From positions 188,001 through 252,000 of the forward strand of contig JAHQWG010000047.1 of the NCBI GenBank assembly GCA_029856045.1: a stretch of DNA of 64,000 bases. Direction: 5' to 3'. Of the stretch, positions 35,502 to 45,375 are shown piece by piece. A program made the translations under genes and the position numbers. Under the pieces are notes generated by a model. It searched no databases. It saw nothing but the letters and a program-made list of their open reading frames with translations, and was not told the DNA's origin. Origin of the DNA: Promethearchaeia archaeon. GTDB taxonomy: Archaea > Asgardarchaeota > Lokiarchaeia > Sigyniarchaeales > SOKP01. Numbering within the stretch: the first letter of the stretch is position 1; each line of letters begins with the position of its first letter.

Positions 35502-38420
35502 TTAAGATTTTTTGATTAAATCAATACAATATTCTAAAATAGCAGTTTCTTTTATTGTTTTATCAGGAATTAATCCTTGTCCGTAATTTAATTTACCTCC
35601 GCCTTTCCCTCCAAAATTTTGGACACAAGTCTTTATTATTTTGCCCATATTGAGATTGGATTTTTGAGAAGCTTCAGATCCTAACAAACCTAATAGAATT
35701 GTTCCCTGCTTTTCTTTACTGGTAAAAATTGTGATTGTCTCGGGGACTTTCTTAAAAATCTTAATTGATAAATTCTTCATATCATCTTGATTAATTGCAT
35801 CAAATGATCGCATAATGATTTTAAATTCTTTAAATTGTTTAGCATCTTCAATATATTTTTCAATTGCGCTATCACCAAAAATATTATTTATTTTTTCTAA
35901 TTTTTGTTTACTTTCCTCCCATTCGCCGTAGAATTTTTTAACTCTTTCTACGATAAGTTCAATTTGGGAATTTAGAATTTTGGCAACCTCTTCCAAGATA
36001 TCTCCTTTTTTTTCTTCAGTGGAAGTTAAAACTAGATCCTCTGGATTAATTTGACCTGAAGTAAGAGATTTTCTGGTTGATTTCCATTTTTTTATTAATT
36101 CTTGTACTCTGGCGGGTATTTGGGATGCGGAGACATGTAATACATCTTCTAATTCTTGAATTAATTTTTCATAAATGTATTTTAATTCTTTTGTAGCATT
36201 ATCAGCAGTGAATGTTATTCTGACAATACCATCTTGTATTTTTTGAGATTTTAAAATTTTTATTTCACCTGCTTCTCCTGTTCTATTTAAATGAGTTCCA
36301 CCACACGCTTCGACTTCTAAATTAGGTATTTCGACAATTCTAATCAGTTTACCGGGAACTGCACCACCTTGATAGATGCTCATTCCGTACTTATTTTCAG
36401 CTTCGGAACGAGGCATAAAGGATAGATTTGTTTTTAAATTCTTTTTAACAATATCATTTGATATAGCTTCAATTTTTTTAAGATCCTCATCAGAAATTGC
36501 ATTATAATGAGTTACATCGAGATGGGCTTTTTCTTGAGATTTTTTTGCGCCTGCTTGGTTGATATGAGCACCTAAGACTTCTCTTGTTGCGGCATTTATA
36601 ATGTGGGTTGTAGTGTGATGTTGTGCTATTTGTTTCCGCCATTTTTTATCAAGAATAACATTAACTATATCACCTTCTTTAAATTTAGGTGGATCGTCCA
36701 TAACATGAACTATATGTTTTCCCTCCTTAATTACATCTAAAAATTTCTCTCCATTTATAGTTCCAATATCATGTAATTGGCCACCAGAAGTTGGGTATGC
36801 CACAGATTTGTCAAGAATCACGTACTTATCTATTATTTTTAATACTTTTCCTTTATTAGAATAATCTTCATAATTATCAAAATAAAGTGATTGGGTTTCA
36901 GGTATATTACTTAAATCAATATCGAGCTCTTTCTGAGTAGCATAGACTTGTTCCTTTTTCTCATGTAATGCAACAACTCTACTATAAAAATCATCGGGAA
37001 TTTTAACTTTTACGCCTAGTTGTTTTGCCTCTTCCACGACCATATCAGGGCTTATACCGTTAGAATCATATAACTTAATTAGGGTTTCTTCTGAAATTTC
37101 TCCTTTTTTAATTTCATTTTTAACGATTTTTGCCGCATTCTTTTTAGTTTGATAATATTTCTTTTTTTCAACATTCAATATTTGCCTTAACTCATCTAAA
37201 TGTTCGCTGACCTCTGGAAATAATTCCTTTAATTCTTCAGCGTGCCATTCACATACATCTGCAATGTTAATATCCCAATTAAATTGGTCTATAAAAGAAA
37301 TGGCTCTTCTAAAAATTACCCTTAAATTATAACCTCCTCCTACATTTGAGGGTAATTTTCCATCATTAATTGCAAATAATAAAGTTCTTGCATGCTCGGC
37401 GATTGAATATAAGCCTGCCATTGGCATGATTTTTTTTTCTAATTCCATCACATCCATATTTAATTCCTGAGCGACTCTTTCCCATGCTTTTCCTAAATCA
37501 TCGACTTCATCTATGTTTAGATACGCAGAATATTGTGAAAATTTATTATATAATTCTAAATCTAAATCAATTTTTGCTTTTTCTCTTAATCTTGATAATA
37601 CTAAGGGGAATACAGCTTCATACATATTTGGAGTACCTTGTGAGAACCAAGCAACCCGTTCCTGACCAAGACCCATGTCTAAAACTTTTAATGGAAGTTC
37701 GCGAGAACCTTCTGGTGTTTGTTCAAACATAGTATATACTTGATTAAACAACTCAACCCCTCTACTAAAAAATTCAAGACTACAACCGTAGGAACCTCCT
37801 CCAGCCCAACTATCTTCATGAATTGTTAATTCATGTTTTGAAACTCCTACTCCCTCAGTAATAAAATCATACATATCGAGAAAATATTCACCTTGTTTCC
37901 ATTCTTCAGGTTTCACAAATGCATGCTGCCCGATCATTACAAATCCTGTACAATGGCTTCCCGTAATACCTACATTTTCAATATCAGAAAATCTCAAGCA
38001 AAATTGAGGAATAATTAATTTCTTTGCAGGAGGTTCAACTTCACCTGTTATCACATATGGTTGAAATGCAGAAATTGAAGCAATAGTAAATTCAGTAGTG
38101 GGATTCCATCTTGCAACACAGGGATATCGGTTTACTGGTTTATATCCTCGAGGTTTTAAAATTTCTACGATTTTTTTCCAAACACCGATAAAGGAGAGTT
38201 GGATTTTAGAGGGATTATCTTCAACAACTTGAAAACCTCCCGAACAAGTGGGGTCTCCGCACACTTCTCTATCTTCATGAGTAGTCCAAAAATAAGTTCC
38301 ACATTTGCACAGTTTCCTAATAAAACCTTTATTTCTTAATTCTTTAGTAGGAAAATATTTTTCTGGATCAGCAGATGCAATTTTTCTGAAGACTTCCTTC
38401 TGTTCCTTATCAGAGAGCAT
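35502..38420 (-). CDS. alaS: Alanyl-tRNA synthetase, archaeal type
   Basis: Charges tRNA-Ala. 972 residues, somewhat longer than the roughly 900 usual for archaea. The archaeal-type N-terminus has CKCGTYFWTTHEDREVCGDPTC, a zinc-binding insertion absent from bacterial AlaRS. Core: ARWNPTTEFTIASISAF and FCLRFSDIENVG (class II motifs). Editing domain: HHTTTHIINAATREVLG and EACGGTHLNRTGE, holding the HxxxH and CxxxH zinc ligands. The C-terminal oligomerization domain ends with GGKGGGKLNYGQG. The ORF is complete. The extra length lies partly in the linker around 720-800. Confidence 0.97.
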   Translation of the reverse strand: MLSDKEQKEVFRKIASADPEKYFPTKELRNKGFIRKLCKCGTYFWTTHEDREVCGDPTCSGGFQVVEDNPSKIQLSFIGVWKKIVEILKPRGYKPVNRYPCVARWNPTTEFTIASISAFQPYVITGEVEPPAKKLIIPQFCLRFSDIENVGITGSHCTGFVMIGQHAFVKPEEWKQGEYFLDMYDFITEGVGVSKHELTIHEDSWAGGGSYGCSLEFFSRGVELFNQVYTMFEQTPEGSRELPLKVLDMGLGQERVAWFSQGTPNMYEAVFPLVLSRLREKAKIDLDLELYNKFSQYSAYLNIDEVDDLGKAWERVAQELNMDVMELEKKIMPMAGLYSIAEHARTLLFAINDGKLPSNVGGGYNLRVIFRRAISFIDQFNWDINIADVCEWHAEELKELFPEVSEHLDELRQILNVEKKKYYQTKKNAAKIVKNEIKKGEISEETLIKLYDSNGISPDMVVEEAKQLGVKVKIPDDFYSRVVALHEKKEQVYATQKELDIDLSNIPETQSLYFDNYEDYSNKGKVLKIIDKYVILDKSVAYPTSGGQLHDIGTINGEKFLDVIKEGKHIVHVMDDPPKFKEGDIVNVILDKKWRKQIAQHHTTTHIINAATREVLGAHINQAGAKKSQEKAHLDVTHYNAISDEDLKKIEAISNDIVKKNLKTNLSFMPRSEAENKYGMSIYQGGAVPGKLIRIVEIPNLEVEACGGTHLNRTGEAGEIKILKSQKIQDGIVRITFTADNATKELKYIYEKLIQELEDVLHVSASQIPARVQELIKKWKSTRKSLTSGQINPEDLVLTSTEEKKGDILEEVAKILNSQIELIVERVKKFYGEWEESKQKLEKINNIFGDSAIEKYIEDAKQFKEFKIIMRSFDAINQDDMKNLSIKIFKKVPETITIFTSKEKQGTILLGLLGSEASQKSNLNMGKIIKTCVQNFGGKGGGKLNYGQGLIPDKTIKETAILEYCIDLIKKS

Positions 38421-38580
38421 AATATGATATATTTAAATTTCAAACAATGGTATTAACTAACTTATTTTTATATTGTTATGGACTCCTTAATTATTTTTTT
38501 ATTATCGAAAAAAAAATAAAAATTATTAAATTGTAAAGGATGTTGAGATACATTAAGGAAATGCTATTGGAGAAATAAAA

Positions 38581-39498
38581 ATGGAGAAAGGAAAAAGGAA
38601 AATTGTTGAGTCAGTGCCCAATTTTAGTGAAGGAACTGATAGTACTAAAGTTGAAGCGATTGTTTCTGAAATCAGAAATACTCATGAGACTCGTATTGTA
38701 GATATTCAATATGATTCTGATTATAATCGAGCAGTTATTACATTTATTGGAACACCAGAAGCAGTACTTAAAGCAAATATTGCTGCTGCTAAAAAAGCCA
38801 TCAAATTGATTGATATGAATAAACACAAGGGACAGCATCCACGTATAGGTGCGGTTGATGTTTGTCCATTTGTACCTGCTCAAAATGTTACTATTGAAGA
38901 ATGTAAAGACTTAGCAATAAATTTTGCTGAAGCGATGACAAAGGAAGGAGTTCCAGTTTATCTTTATGAAGAATCCGCTACTAAACCAGAGAGGAGAAAT
39001 ATTGATAATATCCGCATAGGCGAATATGAGGGTTTGAAAGAAACAATAAAAACGAACCATGAACATAAACCAGATTATGGACCTTCCGAATTCCATCCAA
39101 CTGCTGGTGCAACGATTACAGGCGCCAGATATCCTTTAATTAGTTTTAATATTAATCTTGGAACAACAGACGTTAAAATAGCTAAGAAGGTTGCTAAACG
39201 GATTCATCAACGCTCTGGAGGACTCGTAAATGTTAAAGCAATGGGAACGGAAATAAAAGAGCGAGATTGTGTTCAAGTAGGGATTAGCAATATTAATTTT
39301 AGAAAAACACCACTCTATCGGCAGATGGAACTCGTTAAAATTGAAGCGGCGCGGTATGGAGTTCCAGTGGTTGGTTCAGAATTAATTGGTGTTCTCCCCA
39401 TAGATGCAGTGCTTAACTCGTTGGATTACTATTTACAACTCGAATCTCCCAAGAAGCTTGAGCAGAAGCATTTATTAGAGTATTATTTTGATTTTTAA
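38581..39498 (+). CDS. ftcD: Glutamate formimidoyltransferase
   Basis: Transfers the formimino group from formiminoglutamate to tetrahydrofolate (or a related carrier) to release glutamate, the last step of one histidine-degradation route. The 305 residues cover the formiminotransferase domain only: ESVPNFSEG start, DYNRAVITFIG, HKGQHPRIGAVDVCPFVP and GARYPLISFNINLGTT are hallmarks. The cyclodeaminase domain is not fused and not seen in this window. It faces hutI (16 nt between the stops) and so completes the hut cluster. A short AGGAAATG ribosome site precedes it. Confidence 0.95.
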   Translation: MEKGKRKIVESVPNFSEGTDSTKVEAIVSEIRNTHETRIVDIQYDSDYNRAVITFIGTPEAVLKANIAAAKKAIKLIDMNKHKGQHPRIGAVDVCPFVPAQNVTIEECKDLAINFAEAMTKEGVPVYLYEESATKPERRNIDNIRIGEYEGLKETIKTNHEHKPDYGPSEFHPTAGATITGARYPLISFNINLGTTDVKIAKKVAKRIHQRSGGLVNVKAMGTEIKERDCVQVGISNINFRKTPLYRQMELVKIEAARYGVPVVGSELIGVLPIDAVLNSLDYYLQLESPKKLEQKHLLEYYFDF

Positions 39499-39513
39499 TA
39501 TTAATAAATACAA

Positions 39514-40782
39514 TTAATTCTGCACAACGATTTTTCCATTTTTAATGACTGTTGAAACGAGATTTATTCCAAATTGGTAAGCCAAGAATTGATAATTGGG
39601 TGCATTAAACATTACCAAATCTGCTTTCTTTCCAACTTCTATGCTACCAACCTGGTCTTGTCGTTGTAGGGCGCACGCAGCATTAATTGTTGCGGCACTC
39701 AGAGCTTCTGCAGGTGAGAGTTTCATATTATAACAAGCTAATACAATTATCATTTGCATTGACTCCGTCCAACAATTTGGGTTTAGATCAGTTGCAAGTG
39801 CCACAGGAATGCCAAATTCAATCATTTTTCTTGCTGGTGCATAATCCTTTAGCATCAAACAGAATGGAGTACCTGGCAATAGAGTAGCTATGACTCCCGC
39901 TTTTCTCATTGCTTCCAAACCATTATTATTTGATTTCAGTAAATGTGCTGCTTGAACTGCGTTTAATTTTGCTGCCAATAAGGCTCCATTTGTATCTACA
40001 ATCTCATCTATATGAATTTGAGGTTTTAATCCATATCTTTTTGCAGCAATTATTATTTTCTGAGTTTGTTCGATTGAAAATATCCCTTCTTCGCAGAATA
40101 CATCACAAAACTCTGCTAAACCCTCACTAGCAATTTTGGGGATAATTTCTGAAATTATTAAGTCAACATAATCATCTGTTCTCCCTTTGTATTCTGGTGG
40201 TATTGCGTGTGCTCCTAAAAATGTTGAAACAACATCTAACGGGTGTTCTTTATTAAGGATATTCGCCGCTTTTAATGATTTTATTTCGCTATCGAGTGAA
40301 AGTCCATAACCAGATTTCGTTTCAACTGTTGTTGTACCATAATTCATCATTCTATCTAAGATTTTTTTGCCGTTTTCAACTAATTTTTCAAGAGAAGCTT
40401 TTCTCGTTTCTCGAACAGTTTTTAAAATTCCTCCTCCAGCCTCGAGAATCTCGAGATACGTTTTTCCAGCAAGCTTCATTGATAATTCATTTTCTCTTGA
40501 ACCGTCAAATATGATATGAGTATGTGGGTCTATGAATCCAGGGGTAACTAATTTATTAGTAGCATCGATCTTAATGTTAATTTGATTGTAAGCATATTTA
40601 GACATTAGATCTTTGGTAGTTCCAACAAATATGATTTTGTCATCTTTTACTGCTACCGCTCCATCAAGAATAATTGCCAACTCTCCCATTTTTTCGCCAA
40701 TCCTAGGCACACCAAATTTTGAATCCATAGTAACAAGTTGATTTGCATGGATAATTGCGAGATCTGGTTCATCATTCTTCAT
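39514..40782 (-). CDS. hutI: Imidazolonepropionase
   Basis: Opens the imidazolone ring to give N-formimino-L-glutamate. The 422 residues are an amidohydrolase with the metal motif GFIDPHTHIIFDGSRENE, QIHIDEIVD and ATDLNPNCWTESM. Complete and of usual size. It lies 11 nt downstream of hutH, so hutU-hutH-hutI are likely one transcript. Its product is the substrate of the convergent ftcD gene. Confidence 0.96.
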   Translation of the reverse strand: MKNDEPDLAIIHANQLVTMDSKFGVPRIGEKMGELAIILDGAVAVKDDKIIFVGTTKDLMSKYAYNQINIKIDATNKLVTPGFIDPHTHIIFDGSRENELSMKLAGKTYLEILEAGGGILKTVRETRKASLEKLVENGKKILDRMMNYGTTTVETKSGYGLSLDSEIKSLKAANILNKEHPLDVVSTFLGAHAIPPEYKGRTDDYVDLIISEIIPKIASEGLAEFCDVFCEEGIFSIEQTQKIIIAAKRYGLKPQIHIDEIVDTNGALLAAKLNAVQAAHLLKSNNNGLEAMRKAGVIATLLPGTPFCLMLKDYAPARKMIEFGIPVALATDLNPNCWTESMQMIIVLACYNMKLSPAEALSAATINAACALQRQDQVGSIEVGKKADLVMFNAPNYQFLAYQFGINLVSTVIKNGKIVVQN

Positions 40783-40793
40783 AATTGGCAGCT

Positions 40794-42320
40794 CTATTGA
40801 TTGCTTATTTTTAATAATTCATTACTTCTAATAATTTCTATTGCCACTTTTATAAAATCAGAGAGAATTGTATCTTCTGTTAAATGGGGTATTTTTTTTC
40901 GTATATATTCATAACAAGCCTCTAGAATCTTGCTTGATTTCAGAGGTCTTCTAAAATCAAAGGCTTGTGCGGCACATAAAAGTTCTATTGCATAAATTTT
41001 TTCGACATTTTCAATTATTCGAAGTGTTTTTCTAGCACTAATAGCACCCATACTTACATGATCTTCTTGACCCATAGATGTTGGTATGCTATCAGCGCTA
41101 GCAGGAAAGCAAAGTGATTTATTTTCACTTGCAAGAGCTGCTGAAGAATATTGAACCATCATAAATCCAGAGTTTAAACCAGATTCCTTAATTAAATAAG
41201 GGGGTAATCCCCATTTCCCTTCCAAAAGAAGATACGTTCGCCGGTCAGAAATGTTTCCTAGTTCTGAAGCTGCTAAACCCACATAATCTAAAGGTAATGC
41301 AAGTGGTTGTCCGTGGAAATTTCCTCCACTAATAGCATCTTCTTCATTAAAAATAATGGGGTTATCGGTAATGGAATTTAATTCACATTCCAATTTTTCA
41401 TTCAAATGCGATAAAGCATCCCTAGATGCACCATGAACTTGTGGCATACACCGAAGAGAATATGGATCTTGAACACGTTCACAATTTTTATGAGATTCTA
41501 TAAATTCGGAATTCTCAAGAAATTTTCTTATTCTCTTAGCCACTATTTTAGCACCTTGATGTGGTCTTAATTCAATTAATCTCTCATCAAAAGGTTGGGG
41601 TGAACCTAAATAGCTTTCAAGACTGAGAGCACCAATTATATCCGCGTGATCTAAGCAATTTTTTAATTTTTCTGATACCTTTATAGCATGAGCTGCTATA
41701 AATTGCGTACCATTAATTAATGCTAAACTTTCTTTTGGGCTAAGTTTTAATGGGGAAATTTTATACTGATTTAATATTTTCTCAGTTGGAATAAAGGTTT
41801 TCCCATCGGTTGATAGATATCCTAAACCAATTAATGGTAAAAATAAATGAGCTAAAGGTGCGAGATCTCCCGATGCCCCAACCGAACCTTGTTCAGGAAC
41901 TAAAGGTATATAATTTCTCTCAATATGCCAGAGTATTCTCTCAAGTATTTGTAATGATATTCCAGAATAGCCTTTACTTAATACATGCACCTTGAGAATA
42001 AGCATTAATTTTGAGATTTCTTGCTCTATTGGTGAGCCAACACCTACACTATGACTCTTAAGAATATTCTCTTGTAATTTACCAGTATCTTCTTTAGTAA
42101 TTCTAGTTCTACATAAAGAGCCAATTCCGGTGTTAATACTATATACAAGTTTCTCACCCTGAGCAATAGATTGAACTATCTCATAACTTTTTAATACTTT
42201 AGTTTTAACCTCATCTGTTAATATCCCTTTTATCTGGTCCCTTGCCAATTTCAGCGCTTTTTCAATGGTAAGTTGATCTAAACCAAATTTAAAATTGTCT
42301 TTCATATTCTCCTGTTTCAA
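40794..42320 (-). CDS. hutH: Histidine ammonia-lyase
   Basis: Removes ammonia from histidine to give urocanate. The 508-residue protein has the MIO cofactor tripeptide Ala149-Ser150-Gly151 in GSVGASGDLAPLAH, and YSINTGIGSL and GRRTYL-type motifs nearby (ISDRRTYLLLEG). PAL/TAL are excluded by size and the nearby hutU and hutI. It starts 42 nt after hutU and 11 nt before hutI. Archaeal occurrence of the full set is limited and probably of bacterial origin. Confidence 0.97.
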   Translation of the reverse strand: MKQENMKDNFKFGLDQLTIEKALKLARDQIKGILTDEVKTKVLKSYEIVQSIAQGEKLVYSINTGIGSLCRTRITKEDTGKLQENILKSHSVGVGSPIEQEISKLMLILKVHVLSKGYSGISLQILERILWHIERNYIPLVPEQGSVGASGDLAPLAHLFLPLIGLGYLSTDGKTFIPTEKILNQYKISPLKLSPKESLALINGTQFIAAHAIKVSEKLKNCLDHADIIGALSLESYLGSPQPFDERLIELRPHQGAKIVAKRIRKFLENSEFIESHKNCERVQDPYSLRCMPQVHGASRDALSHLNEKLECELNSITDNPIIFNEEDAISGGNFHGQPLALPLDYVGLAASELGNISDRRTYLLLEGKWGLPPYLIKESGLNSGFMMVQYSSAALASENKSLCFPASADSIPTSMGQEDHVSMGAISARKTLRIIENVEKIYAIELLCAAQAFDFRRPLKSSKILEACYEYIRKKIPHLTEDTILSDFIKVAIEIIRSNELLKISNQ

Positions 42321-42362
42321 AATATTGATAGATTTTTTATTGTGTTAATCGAGTAATTTAAT

Positions 42363-44384
42363 TCATTTAACATTTTTTAAATAATTAGTTACAACTTCAT
42401 CAACAAGATTATCTTGGGCTATGAATGGCAAGGTTATGTGTCCCCACCCTTCATTTTCAATGTTCCAATTATAAGCGGTTTCCATCGCATGCGGATTTCT
42501 TGCCCAACTTCTTCTACCTATTCCACCCATAACGTCCCATTCTAATGCATTCTTTATAGTTCTATCTACCTTTACAGACCCATCTAATACCAGTCCAAAC
42601 CCACCGTTAAAACATTTCCCAACTCCTACACCACCTCCATTTGACAGTACAGCTATAGTCATGCCCCTTAATGCATTTCCAGCAAAACAATGAACAGCCA
42701 TTTCTACCATAACATTACTTCCATCTTTAATATTAGATGTTTCTCTGAATGGGGAATCAGTGCCTGAAACATCATGATGGTCTCTTCCGAGCATTATTGG
42801 CCCGATTTCTCCATTTCTTACCAATTCATTAAACTTGAGGGCAATATTAATTCTTTCTTTTGCATCAGCATATAATATTCTGGCTCTTGTCCCAACAACA
42901 AGTTTATTTTTTTTCGCATCCTTTATCCAAATATAATTATCTCTATCTTGAGCTCGCCTTTCTGGGTCAATGTAGCTCATTGCTGCATGGTCCGTTTTAT
43001 CAAGATCCTCATTTTTTCCAGAGAGACATACCCATCTAAAAGGACCATACCCATAATCAAAGCATATAGGTCCCATAATATCTTCAACATACGACGGAAA
43101 AATAAATCCTTCTGAAGTATCAACGCCGTTTTTCACTATATCCCTGACACCAGCATCAAAAACTGCTTTCATAAATGAATTTCCATAATCCCAGAAGAAA
43201 GTTCCCTTATCTCGCATAATTTTTATTAATCTGAATTGTTCCTTTAAAGATTCATCTATTAGTTGTTTTAATTTTGTTGGGTCAGATTTTATTAATCTCC
43301 TTCCTTCTTCAAAGCTGACCTGATAAGGTGTATAACCACCATTATATACAGCATGACAGGAAGTCTGGTCAGAAGCAAGTTCAACTTTAATCTTATTTTC
43401 AACTACATATTTCCAAAGATTAACAACATTTCCATAATACCCAATAGATATTGATGTACCTGATTTTTTTGCATCATCAATCCAATTGAAAATCTCTTCT
43501 AGATCATCGGAATATTTTGAAAGCCATCCCTGTTTATGCCTTGTTTCGATTCTTGATTTATCCACCTCTGCTATAACACCTATGCCCCCAGCTATCTCTA
43601 CTGCTTTTGCTTGAGCTCCTGACATACCTCCAAGACCTGAACTAAGGTATATGACTCCCTTGAGGTCTTTATCGGCAGGGATTCCAAGATAATAACGCCC
43701 AGCATTAAGCAAAGTGATATAAGTTCCATGAACTATGCCTTGTGGTCCGATATACATCCAACCTCCGGCGGTCATTTGCCCATAGTTCGCTACTCCCAAT
43801 GCTGCTGCCGTTGCAAAATCTTCTGGGTTATCGAACATTCCAACCATTAAACCATTTGTCGAGATCACCCTGGATGCGGTGGGGAAGGTAGGAAATAATC
43901 CAACCGGATGCCCAGATGAGACGACAAGAGTTTGATTGGAAGTTAATTCTTCAAGATACATTTTCACAAGCCGGTACTGCATCCAATTTTGGTGAACTTG
44001 ACCAGATTCTCCATATGTGACAAGTTCATAAGGATATAGAGCTACATCAAAATCAAGATTGTTATCAATCATAACTTGTAAAGCTTTCCCTTCAAGTGTT
44101 TTTCCTTTATACTCATCAACAGGCTTCGCTTTTATGTTTCCTTCTGGTCTAAATCTATAACCGTAGATTCTACCTCTTGTTACCAATTCATTCATAAATT
44201 CAGGTGCAATTTTTTCGTGTAAAGAAAGAGGTATATATCGTAAAGCATTTTTTAAGGCTAATTTTGTTTGATTTTTATTGAGTCTATAACCACGAGAGGG
44301 TGCTCTTCTAATACCATCAATGAATTCGGGATATTTAGGGAGTGTTTCTGGCAATTTAATTTTCATAGCTTTTGAAAGATCCAT
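42363..44384 (-). CDS. hutU: Urocanate hydratase
   Basis: Adds water to urocanate to form imidazolonepropionate, using tightly bound NAD+. 673 residues; most urocanases are about 550, so this is the longer type. Urocanase motifs are clear: HQNWMQYRLV, VVSSGHPVGLFPTFP, YLSSGLGGMSGAQAKA (NAD-binding) and GVGKCFNGGFGLVLDG. It is the first gene of the hutU-hutH-hutI operon, with AT-rich promoter sequence at 44,385-44,530. Confidence 0.97.
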   Translation of the reverse strand: MDLSKAMKIKLPETLPKYPEFIDGIRRAPSRGYRLNKNQTKLALKNALRYIPLSLHEKIAPEFMNELVTRGRIYGYRFRPEGNIKAKPVDEYKGKTLEGKALQVMIDNNLDFDVALYPYELVTYGESGQVHQNWMQYRLVKMYLEELTSNQTLVVSSGHPVGLFPTFPTASRVISTNGLMVGMFDNPEDFATAAALGVANYGQMTAGGWMYIGPQGIVHGTYITLLNAGRYYLGIPADKDLKGVIYLSSGLGGMSGAQAKAVEIAGGIGVIAEVDKSRIETRHKQGWLSKYSDDLEEIFNWIDDAKKSGTSISIGYYGNVVNLWKYVVENKIKVELASDQTSCHAVYNGGYTPYQVSFEEGRRLIKSDPTKLKQLIDESLKEQFRLIKIMRDKGTFFWDYGNSFMKAVFDAGVRDIVKNGVDTSEGFIFPSYVEDIMGPICFDYGYGPFRWVCLSGKNEDLDKTDHAAMSYIDPERRAQDRDNYIWIKDAKKNKLVVGTRARILYADAKERINIALKFNELVRNGEIGPIMLGRDHHDVSGTDSPFRETSNIKDGSNVMVEMAVHCFAGNALRGMTIAVLSNGGGVGVGKCFNGGFGLVLDGSVKVDRTIKNALEWDVMGGIGRRSWARNPHAMETAYNWNIENEGWGHITLPFIAQDNLVDEVVTNYLKNVK

Positions 44385-44530
44385 ATTTTTTAATTACCCC
44401 ATCCAATATTTGAATTTTATTATTTCTTTTTTTTTAATACACTAAAGTGCTAACCAAACGGGAAAAAAGGCTATAAAAAAATTAATAACATATTTAACAT
44501 TTAAAAGCAGAAAAAAGTTTATATACAGTT

Positions 44531-45313
44531 ATGAAAGAACTTTATCGGCAAATTATCGAAATTGAGCGGATTGCTAGTCACGCTTGGCCAGCTCATGAAG
44601 TTCAGTATTTGGGTGGATGGATGCTTCGAGCCAGTTATGGGATTACTCATAGGGCAAATAGTACATTAATTCTTGACGAGCTACCCGAGGGAGATATCGA
44701 TTCAGCTATCCAAATTATTCGTGAATTCTATATAAGCCAAGGTTTACCAACAAGATTTCAATTAACGAATGCAAGTGTGCCTGCTAATATTGACCGTAAA
44801 ATTGCTGATTTGGGTTTTATCTTAGAAATGAAAGTTAATGTGCAAATTATTTCCCTGGATTCTTTATTCCATGATATAACTTCTTTTCATATAGAAATTC
44901 ATCCAGTCCCTCAACAGGACTGGCTTTCTACATATGCAGCTGTTGGAAATTATGATTCTGTCTCTTTAAGAATTAGAGGAGCCATTATGAGACGTGTTGT
45001 GCAGGAAAAAGCATTTGCATCAGCTATCTTTAAAGGCAAGGTTGTTGGAGTGGGATTTGGGGTAGCTGAAAATGGTTGGCTTGGATTATTTGCAATATAT
45101 ACCCTAGCCTCGTTTCGACATAAGGGCATAGCAACTGCTATTACACGCGCTCTCGCCCAATGGGGATTATCTAAGGGAGCCACCCGTGCCTATCTCCTAG
45201 TTGAGCAGAAAAATGAACCTGCAAATGCCCTTTATAATCATTTGGGTTTCCAAAATCTCTATTATTATTGGTACAGATTGGAACAAGGTAGTATTGAAAA
45301 TAAAGAAAATTAA
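44531..45313 (+). CDS. GNAT-family N-acetyltransferase, probably transferred from bacteria
   Basis: A 260-residue protein with two GNAT-like halves. The first begins IEIERIASHAWPAHEVQYL and continues GGWMLRASYGITHRANST; the second has KVVGVGFGVAENGWLGLFAI followed by RHKGIATAITRALAQWG, which holds the acetyl-CoA-binding R-x-x-G-x-G/A motif. This form is common in bacteria (Bacilli). Local base composition is visibly richer in G and C than in neighbours, and codons such as CGA and GCC are more frequent. This suggests recent transfer. Substrate unknown. There is no operon context. Confidence 0.82.
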   Translation: MKELYRQIIEIERIASHAWPAHEVQYLGGWMLRASYGITHRANSTLILDELPEGDIDSAIQIIREFYISQGLPTRFQLTNASVPANIDRKIADLGFILEMKVNVQIISLDSLFHDITSFHIEIHPVPQQDWLSTYAAVGNYDSVSLRIRGAIMRRVVQEKAFASAIFKGKVVGVGFGVAENGWLGLFAIYTLASFRHKGIATAITRALAQWGLSKGATRAYLLVEQKNEPANALYNHLGFQNLYYYWYRLEQGSIENKEN

Positions 45314-45375
45314 TTTATTTTGGGTGGTATCAAAATTTAGTGATGGATATATCAATTAAGAAATTATTTTTTACT

